Part shown: piece by piece, positions 55,684-64,000 of the stretch
How the letters are laid out: each line of letters opens with the position of its first letter
How positions within the stretch are numbered: the stretch's first letter is position 1
NCBI GenBank assembly: GCA_037951105.1
Contig: JBAMJV010007218.1
Location: forward strand, 1-64,000
DNA length: 64,000 bases
Direction of reading: 5' to 3'
Source of the DNA: Echinarachnius parma
Taxonomy: Eukaryota; Echinodermata; Echinoidea; Clypeasteroida; Echinarachniidae
Made by a program: the position numbers and the translations under genes
The notes under the pieces: model-generated
Seen by the model: the letters and a program-made list of their open reading frames with translations, nothing else
Databases searched by the model: none
Told to the model about the DNA's origin: nothing

Positions 55684-57060
55684 AGATTGAAAGGGCTAAT
55701 TATACTCGTGTTAAAGGGGTAGGATTTGATCAAACCTCTATGTTTTGTAGGTAATTTTTCTCCACTTGATGGGGTAAAGCTGTTAAAGGGGTAGAATACT
55801 GTGCAAATGCCTACTTGATTGTGGAGACTACTGTACCATTTGAATGAAGATGTTTATACCATTGCATTATAGATATGTATATGCCATAGGAATGTAGTTG
55901 TACATGCGATACCTTTGTAATGGTACGTAAGTACATTGTACAGTTGAACCTCTTTATAATGAGCTCTTGTTGTTATTACAAGGTACATAAAATAGTGAGG
56001 CTTTTTTACAGGTCCGGGTTCTATGTATCTTGTCTTGTTTATACCCTGATACAACGATAAATCTGATATACTGTACAAGGTAAATTCAATGAGCCCGAGG
56101 TGCTCGTTAGTATGAGGTTTCACTGTAATAATGGGATATTGTAATGTGATATCATGAGATGTAACGTCATTGGCTGTTGGTTCCATGTAGGCTATCAATG
56201 TATGTAGGTGTATGTGTTTGTATTGTATGACATGTTTGCAATCAAGTCAAAGCTAATCAGCCAGACCCGCAGGACACCATTAATAAAACCTAGCATTGGG
56301 CTGGGTGGTATTCTAGAAGTTGATCTTCAGAGTTGGTCTGAAGATCAGCTTTAAGATCTTCCTAGCACTTACAGATTACCAGGCTTCATCTTAGGATTTC
56401 CTTCAATTTTAGGATTCTTTTTACATAGGTTTCAATAAATGTTAAGATTCTTAAAGAATACCACCCCAGAACAATAGCCATCAGATCTGCCTGGGCCCAA
56501 AGCAGGCCTAGCCAAAGGGGTCCTTGTAAGTCCTTAGGGGAAGCTTGACATGATTATTCAAAGAATTAATTCCTCAAATGAAGCTTCAAATGAGTCATTC
56601 ATGTTTATGTACATACGAAATAGTGAAATTGATAGTATATGAAGTACATGTTAGTACGTATTTCATTGTATTATTTTGACCACAAAGGAATTTTTTTAAA
56701 ACTCTGTACTGTTGATTGGATTGTGCAAAGATAGTTGTCACTTTGTCTCATAACTATATGAAGTACATGTACATGTACATTCATTGTCTTTCATTGTGTT
56801 ATATCTGGACCACACAGGAAATGTCTATGATTGAATTGTTAAAAGATTTTCCTTTTTCACATAGCTGTAGGATCGATATGGTTGCCAATGATGTATTAAA
56901 AGTGCCATGTACATTTTAATTATATACATTCCAAGCCAAAATTGTTACTGACTGTACATTTTATGAAAGGTCTTCCAAAATGTTTTTAAAATGTAAATAT
57001 ATAATATTCTATTAATGATTCAAAATAATGTGTTGTACAAGTGTAGTGTAACCAGATGAA
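55684..57060. other. No gene seen
   Basis: AT-rich sequence with only short, unremarkable open frames. 55935-55970 (GTTGAACCTCTTTATAATGA) is a diverged relative of the repeat at 57650-57945. Confidence 0.4.
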
Positions 57061-57385
57061 CTATGTCCAATTGAATTGCAACTGAATAAGGAGAGATCAA
57101 GATTGGACATTAGAAGTAAATCTTTTAGTCAGAGGGTGGTATCAGACTGGAATAGCTTGCCAGAGAAAGTCGTTGAAGCAAAAACTGTCGATAATTTAAA
57201 GACTCTTTTGGATAAAAATTGGTGGTATAAAAGATTCAAAACAGCCGATCCTCAATGCATACGCAACTGAAGTTTATAATAGACGTACAGTAGCAACAAT
57301 CAACGTAGAGAAGACCGGAAAGTGTACAGGAGTCATCCTTCTTTTCCATATCCTGATGTGATGTGATGTGATGTGATGAATAAAG
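57061..57385 (+). mobile_element. Non-LTR retrotransposon 3' end with short tandem tail
   Basis: 57076-57270 encodes KERSRLDIRSKSFSQRVVSD then WNSLPEKVVEAKTVDNLKTL and LDKNWW, the conserved C-terminus of CR1/Rex-like reverse transcriptase proteins. The tail GATGTGATGTGATGTGATG followed by AATAAAG at 57356-57385 is the usual short-repeat 3' end of such elements. The 5' part is missing, as is common. Confidence 0.85.
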
Positions 57386-57632
57386 CAGCACAGTACTATT
57401 ATAGTATTCATACATGTACATTATACGCTATACTGCTCAGTGCTATTTGGCCAATATATATTCTCTCCAAGCGAAGTGTATGGAATATGTGTATATAATT
57501 GATTCATTTATTACTCACTGTCAATGTGGATTGCATAATCATGTATAAAAAGGTTTTTGTCTACTTTTTATATTTGTCATTATGCCTGTGATGAAGATGC
57601 TACCCTTATTGCCTACACAGGCTTTTGCAGAG

Positions 57633-57945
57633 TGGATTAGCAGTTTCATTATACAGTGGAACCTTGTTATAATGAGCTCTGATATGACAGAACCCTCTAC
57701 TAAACAAAGTAATTGTACATGTACTTGTATAAGAGTGCTTTATATCTATTTCCCCCTCCCCCTGATAGCAAGGTAATGTTCATTGCATCATAGTGGATTA
57801 GCAGTTTCATGATACAGTGGAACCGTGTTATAATGAGCTCTGATATAACAAAACCCTCTACAAAGCAAAGTAACCATAGTGCGTGGTTAGAGTGCATTAT
57901 TCCCCCTCTCCCTGAAATAACGAGGTAATGTTCATGGTCCCAATA
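57633..57945. repeat. About 155-bp tandem duplication (GTGGAACC...GTTATAATGAGCTC)
   Basis: Two copies, at 57633-57790 and 57791-57945, share GTGGATTAGCAGTTTCAT, ATACAGTGGAACCKTGTTAT and GGTAATGTTCAT. No coding function. Confidence 0.75.
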
Positions 57946-58395
57946 CCCTCGTTATGACAAGGTTCCACTGGACTAAAGTCAAAAGGAATGTCATGAATTG
58001 TAAATTTATACATGTACATGCATTTTTTGCTCAGTACTGTAATGCAGTAGTCTAGAATTGTTCTTGGAAAGAGTATGTAATAATTATGTTTAAAAAAAAA
58101 GATTTATTCCTATCTCGCTGGGAATATGATCATGAGGTGCATAACTTGTAAATGTTTAACAGCGCAATTGTCTACGAATGTCATTCTGCCTATGATTATT
58201 ATTCTACTCGGATCAAAAGTATAGTTGTTACCCTGACTGACTCCCAATTATGTCACAGGTGTTTTATAAGCAGTCTTGGAATATTTCTTTCTTCATATAA
58301 ACCGTCACAGAAAGAAACTAATCACATCTTTCAGGTGATCGACATTCACTGAAATATTCATTATAATTAGAGATTTGCTGTTGAGCCCTGTGTTA

Positions 58396-58446
58396 GTATT
58401 ATTATTATTATTGTAATATTTAAACAAATTATTATTATTGTTATCA

Positions 58447-58508
<62 letters not shown>

Positions 58509-58555
58509 GTTATTGTTATTATTGTTTTTATTTTAAATATATTTATTATTATTCC
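58396..58555. repeat. ATT microsatellite, about 160 bp
   Basis: Imperfect (ATT)n with GTT interruptions. Confidence 0.9.
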
Positions 58556-58990
58556 TATTATTGTTGGTGATTCTGTTAGGGTGAGATATATTTTGTTGGT
58601 TTATGGAACATTAATAGTGGAACAATTGTAGCCATATCAAATGTCATGGAAGCACATTGCATGTGAACACAAGTCATAGGAGAAGTGCTCTGTCATGTGA
58701 ACTGAAATATGTAACTGAATGAAATATAATAATTATTGAAATACATGTACAAAATAATGCATATAAAAACCTTTTACATTTCTCGCTATTTTATTAGATA
58801 TTATTCTGTACTACATCAAATTTGTACCGATGTCTTGTTTTGTACACAATACAAGTCAACATGGGAAATGTTCCTTCCTACAAACTGAAATACCAAATAA
58901 TGCAACTGAAATCAAACTGAACGTTTAAAGAAGTTTATTATTTACGTATGTAACCAGTTATTCAAGTGCAGTCAAATTGATACTAATGTA

Positions 58991-59525
58991 AACTGGGCTC
59001 CAAAAGAAACTTATCACTTCTTCAGAGCGACACACATTAAAATCCAAAGCATAAACAGTAATCATAATTGGGCATAGAATAGATATAATACTCCTTAGCA
59101 AGCTCATCTAAAAAAATATGTTTGCTTTAGTCAACAAAGAATAAAATAAGGAGAAATCGCAAGAGGTCATTTTTCTTAAATCACAGAAACTGCTCGCTTT
59201 CCGGGCACAGAGCCCGGTACGGACAATAGCCAGTCTAGTGGTTACATAACCCGCTTTGAAGTTGAATGAATAGCTATTGAAAGTTCTGAATAGACCGCCT
59301 TTCGTGGAGGTTCGCAGCGAGCAGTTTCTGTGATTTTTGAAAAGTGTCCTGTAGTGATTCCATGGCATTTTTCTCTTTTTTGGCAAAAGCAAACTTGTAA
59401 TTTTTGAGATATGCTTCATAATGAGAATAATAGCTTATCTGTGTCTAAATATGAATCAATTTGGTGCTATGGATTTTAGTGAGCGTCGGTCTGAAAAAGT
59501 GATAAGTTTCTTTTGGAACCCAGTT
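58991..59525. mobile_element. 535-bp TA-flanked small transposon with inner hairpin
   Basis: Ends AACTGGGCTCCAAAAGAAAC and GTTTCTTTTGGAACCCAGTT, TA on both sides. An inner inverted repeat, CAGAAACTGCTCGC/GCGAGCAGTTTCTG, lies at 59184-59333. The CAAAAAGAAAC-type end resembles 52146-53123, so the two may share a transposase source. Confidence 0.8.
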
Positions 59526-60682
59526 TACTATGAGATTATTATTTTATTATCAAGATATCATGTACTATAGCAACATTTGTGCCAATTTCTTGATATGTAC
59601 AAATGAATTAATCACCGGTATGTTTCTGGCAAACTACCAGTGGTTAATTTTAGCACTTGTACAAACTTATAATTTGAATAAAAGATGAATCAAATATCTA
59701 TCGTTTGTAAGGAAATGGTCCATAATTGTGTACTTGGTTGCTATTGTTTATAATACATAATTTTGTATGTATATTATCCAAACCTTCTGTATCAAGCACA
59801 TTCTCCAAAGTAAGTTCAGTTTGTTGTTATTGTGTATATTATCCAAGCCTTGTGACCATAACACACTTGTGCCAAGTTCTTTTGTATACAATTTAATGAA
59901 ATATATATTTGCGTGAACAAATCTGTATTGCAACACTTGTGCCAAGACCTTTTTTTATACAATTAAATGAAATATATGTTTGCAAATATGTATATTGCAA
60001 CAACCAATTGTTTATTGTATCATTATGTATTATGTGTCGTGTACCAGTGTTATGATAATTCATAAAAGTTCATCATTAGCCTTAATTATTCCAATAATTT
60101 GGCGGATATTTCCATCAGTAAAGTTACAAAATAAATATTAATTTGGCTCATGAATCATAAAAATATCTAACCGTGTATAATAAGTTGATTCATGCAATCC
60201 CCATATTTGGTACAGGGACTGACAGCTTCTGTAGGCAATGGGTTAAATCATCAAAGCACTGCTAACCAAAGGTATTATATTAGTAAATTGATATTTGAAC
60301 TATTATCTATATGTCTACTGCTATAAGTCTACACACAATCACGATCTAGTGTAATTGAACAATCTAGTAATTGAACCATATAAAGACAGACTTGTAATCT
60401 TATTTCTACATCACATGAATGACTACAGTACCAGCAGGGATCTACTGTCTACATACTGTGAAATCCTGAGTCTTGAAAACACAGAATGTCATCTCAGACG
60501 GGGGCGGGGGGCAGGCTTTTAGAGCAAAATTATATTTTGGAGCAATTAAAACATGTGCAAGTTGTTTTATATGGGCAACATCAGGTAATTTTGGGGACAT
60601 TTTCAGGCAAAAACATTCCAGACGGCTGTTTTGCTTGTCGGATGACATACATGCACAGATATCTCCCCCCCCCCCCCCCCTT

Positions 60683-60716
<34 letters not shown>

Positions 60717-61757
60717 GCACACATACTTTACTCTATAGCTAGTTGATGCACACACGAAAACCAACCGAAACAGGTACACACTCCATATAACTGGGCGGAA
60801 GATGGCGCTATTGTACATCGATGAGGATGGTGGTAATGATGATGATCTTGATGATGACGGTGTTGAAAATTTTGACGGTGTTGAAGATCGATGATGACGG
60901 TGAATTTATTTCAGCAACAATCCGTCGGGAAGAAACTTGATCTTTTTAAAAATGAAAACATTGCTCTTTATAAAAGATTCCGTATTGCCATTCTAATCAA
61001 ACCCCCGCCGCCCCGAAAAAGAACAGAATAAGAAAGTAAAATTATTGACAGGTGTTGTTTTGGGGTTTTGACCCCGCCCCCCTCTTTTCAAATTTTAGCC
61101 GGTCTTGACCATCATTAACCTGGTCTCGGCCGCGAAAATTTGCGAAGAATCCCGGTATTGGGCTCGAAAATGTTTACATTTCTTGGTCTTGGCTTCGAAC
61201 ATTTTCCACAAACACCCCCCCCCCCCCCCCCCCCCTCCCCCCTGAGAGGGTTCTCAACCAATGATCTTGGTCTCGGCATCGAACATTTTGAAGGTACCTG
61301 GTCTCGGCTTCGAAAATGTTACAACAAAAAAACCTCCCCCCCCCCCCTTGAAAAAATTCTGGGTACGCCACTGCTTCTAGAGCATAACCTCCATGTATTG
61401 CTTGAGGTTATTAAACCCTCTATACCCACTTGTCCAGAGTGCACCACCGTGCTCTGTATCGATGTCAATGCACTTGATTCTTTACACGATTGAGGTATAA
61501 GTAATTGTTACTATGTTTAAAATGTTACAATTATGGTTTCATATCAATTTCCGAGACTAAAATGTATTTGACCCCTTTTGACACCCAGGGATCAAGTGTC
61601 AATATCACACAAGGGAGCTAGTGGCTAAGCTGGTTATATCAAGGAGATCTATATACTGCCCCTACTACCCCTAACCACCCCCAGCCTACATACGGCCCCT
61701 TACACCGCCCCCTATACCGCCGGCCATGCATCCATTCTGCTTCTTCGATGATCTGCG
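59526..61757. other. Repeat fragments and microsatellites, no gene seen
   Basis: 59858-59999 is a diverged tandem repeat of about 70 bases (CACTTGTGCCAAG). A C run is at 60663-60680 and (CA)n at 60687-60716. 60820-60905 is GATGAT/GACGGTGTTGA low complexity. 61080-61375 is the reverse-oriented relative of the repeat nested at 20699-21075, ending TCTGGGTACGCCACTG. Confidence 0.5.
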
Positions 61758-62323
61758 TTAAAGGGGTAGTTTAGTTTTGGTAGAGAGGGCGCTGCACATC
61801 ACAATTTTTGTTGTGACGGTAATGAAAACACTGAGTGTCGAAGTCTGAGAGAACATGCAATTTTAATGGCAGAATGAAACTTCTATTTGGTCAAAATCGA
61901 CCCAGAAACGGCTGAAATATCAATAAATATATCTTATCTTATAATTATTTGGGGCCCCAATATAATTAGGTGATTTTTAGAAAAAATAAAAAAATGCTTG
62001 CACTTTTTCAAAAAATTTCAAAAGCGTTTTTTAAATAGTTTGTTGATGATCTCGCTATTTAATCATTATATCAATAAAACATCACAATGCATAATTTTTG
62101 TAAATGAAAAATGGTTGAAACCAATGCCTGTTTAAAAAGCGCCCTTTGTGTGTTTAATGGCTTTTTTTTTTTAATGATAACAGGGCATTTTTACTTAGTC
62201 CGTTTGTACATTTTGATATACAGTTCGAGCATGGTGAAGTTATAACTATTAGTTTATAATGTTACTGTGCAGGTTTTGGCTACTAAAGTTCAGCCTTACC
62301 CAAAACTAAACCTACCCCTTTAA
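61758..62323. mobile_element. 566-bp small transposon, TTAAAGGGGTAGTTTAGTTT ends
   Basis: Right end CTAAACCTACCCCTTTAA. The interior (GAGAGGGCGCTGCACATCAC, CGAGCATGGTGAAGTTATAA) aligns along the whole 19682-20232 element. Confidence 0.8.
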
Positions 62324-63717
62324 CCTTTCCCGAAATGAAGATTAAATGTAGCCTATCTTGGATGTAATTGTAATCTCTCTTGATTCTCTTCTCCTTTATT
62401 TATTATTCAATTTTTGTTTGGGGGGGGGGGGGGGGGGGGGGGTGCATGGGACAGGGATTGAGTAAACATACAGCGCTGTTATTGGTGTACACCATAGGCC
62501 TAGAGTTATATAGTTTGTCTTTAGTATGTATAACTCTATCATGGTGTACACCCATTTGTCTCGGGCTAGCAACATCAGCATTCAAAGACCAAGGGTTAGG
62601 ATTAGGGAATTATATAACGGGTTGGTGGGGGGGGGGGGGGGGGGGGGCGGGGGGTGGATTAGGAATGTAGGTAAGACTGTGAGGGGGATTGGATTATGAT
62701 TTTAGTTCAGATGGCATGGGGTCAAGCTTGATGGTGATCTAGAAATGAAATATTCAAGTATCATGTGACATACTCAAACCACATAGGAGCCACATAGGAG
62801 TAGATCAACATCACTTCATGGCCATAAACCGACAGAAGGGTCAGGGTTGTGCTAGGGGCCCAGAGCAATATATTGCCCCCTGCCCCTTCCTGAAGACGAT
62901 TTCGGCCCGATTTCGGCTGGGCCGTTCGTATTACGAAGGCAAGGGGATTTCCCCGCTCTCCGAGATGACGTCATTTCCAATCAGTGCTTGCCACACTCTC
63001 GACAATGCCCGGTTGCACACATGGGTGCACATGACCTACAGGTCGCTGTTTGGGCGTGTTTATGCACCCCACAGGCTGCTGGTACGGTTCACCGCTGGTA
63101 CTGGTAGTGGTACAAAACGAACAACAAGCTCCCGTTAATATTATACAGTACACAACGCAAAGATATGGCAGCACTGCACTGGTTTCCCGATTTCAAGTTT
63201 GTCTACCATGACATGGAACTGAATTAAAATTGGAATGGAGTCGCAAAACTAAAGTCAAGCCCAAGGTTAGTGTTTGTTTAAATAGTGGATTCTCAGTTTG
63301 GGACGTGGGATAACATCTGCATATCAGTTTGTGTTCCTCAATTCAAATCGGTGCACCATAAATAAGTTATGCCAAACGATATTGATTGTATGCAATATAT
63401 CCATACACAATTTTTTTTTAGTAAATGTGTGTGGGTCGCATAATGACATGTCAATAGCATTTTACAATCAATGACTACAATTCGCACAATGCTAATTAAG
63501 GAGGTAAAGTTGTATTATGTCTACTGAAGCCTCCATACTAATTTGTTTTTCTACTTAATTGCTCATTTGTCAAATAAAATCGTGAATTTTAAAATTGTGC
63601 TTTCCCGATCAAAAGAAAACAAAATGCAATCTCTCATGTAGTTAAACATAATTTTTAGTTGCCTGATTGGGCAACCAAACTAGACAATTATTTAAAATGT
63701 TATATTTTTAAAGTATG
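62324..63717. other. G runs and small hairpin, no gene supported
   Basis: G runs are at 62420-62442 and 62626-62647. 62486-62552 is a hairpin, GTGTACACCATAGGCCTAGA...CTATCATGGTGTACAC. A 106-codon open frame at 62818-63138 is GC-richer than its surroundings, but I see no motif or splice support. Confidence 0.45.
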
Positions 63718-63866
63718 CCCCTGGCTAGATCGACAAATCTATCGCTTTCATGGCCTTTTTGACATTATTATTGTTATTTTCACTGTCGGCAAGCTAGAAT
63801 GCCGACAGTTAAAATAACAATAATAATGTCAAAAAGGCCATGAGAGCGATAGATTTGTCAATCTAG
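63718..63866. repeat. 149-bp near-perfect hairpin
   Basis: Arms of about 68 bases (TAGATCGACAAATCTATCGC..., CACTGTCGGCA and their complements) with a 9-base loop, AAGCTAGAA. A second perfect palindrome, GGGGACCGAGATTTCTCGGTCCCC, follows at about 63891-63914. Confidence 0.8.
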
Positions 63867-64000
63867 CCCCTGGCAAGCTAGTTCACTACGGGGACCGAGA
63901 TTTCTCGGTCCCCGATGCGCCATACCTATAGTATTAGTATGTGTGAAATACATTGTATGCGATGCGCCTACTAGGGCTGAGTCCAAACGGATGGATATCC

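Noticed and set aside
62818-63138. 106-codon GC-richer open frame as a possible gene
   Set aside because: No motif, splice signals or start context that I can support; left as unassigned.
1-64000. tRNA, rRNA or other standard RNA genes
   Set aside because: No cloverleaf with box A and B or rRNA-like stretch was recognised on reading either strand; a covariance-model scan would be decisive.

Overview
This window is animal genomic DNA, most likely from an echinoderm and probably a sea urchin. It is AT-rich, intron-rich and crowded with small DNA transposons, microsatellites and long G/C homopolymer runs, and nothing in it looks bacterial. The call rests on one host gene, a DEATH-NACHT-LRR NOD-like receptor (NLR) with single-exon LRR cassettes and an exon encoding a 2A-like ribosome-skipping peptide. 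That combination is known from the expanded NLR family of the purple sea urchin. Species cannot be fixed from sequence reading alone.

The NLR gene lies on the + strand, about 12982 to 50878. I could join its exons by splice sites and phase: 2A-like exon (12982-13137), DEATH exon (15512-15780), short linker (16490-16549), NACHT exon (17602-19314), post-NACHT exon (21530-21691), four intact LRR cassettes (23285-23455, 35036-35200, 41112-41273, 45286-45447), a divergent LRR exon (47095-47268) and a short last exon ending in TAG (50771-50878). Every junction is phase-compatible, including the 2A-to-DEATH junction, where AG|T makes a Ser codon. There are two breaks: a one-base frame change between Walker A and Walker B of the NACHT domain, and an upstream ATG in the 2A exon that is one base out of frame. 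The introns also hold two wrecked LRR cassettes: a 5'-truncated one at 35282-35399, and one at 42905 and 44152 split by a 1.2-kb element with a near-perfect 8-bp target duplication and then overrun by a GAT microsatellite.

Layout: 1-2.8 kb, short repeat fragments and a GC-rich palindromic element. 3.1-11.9 kb, a roughly 0.6-kb tandem array derived from a small DNA transposon, split by a 4.9-kb Helitron-like head-to-tail array. 12-24 kb, the NLR N-terminal and NACHT exons with small transposons in the introns. 25-31 kb, a broken non-LTR retrotransposon with its own 2A-like motif, endonuclease and reverse transcriptase, filled with nested elements. 31.4-33.7 kb, a 2.3-kb fold-back element. 34-51 kb, the LRR exons in repeat-rich introns. 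51-64 kb, no convincing host gene, only transposons, minisatellites, a retrotransposon 3' end and hairpins.

The most notable system is the 2A-DEATH-NACHT-LRR arrangement. A ribosome-skipping peptide at the N-terminus of an innate immune receptor could produce two products from one mRNA. A related NPGP motif sits in a retrotransposon inside an intron of the same gene.
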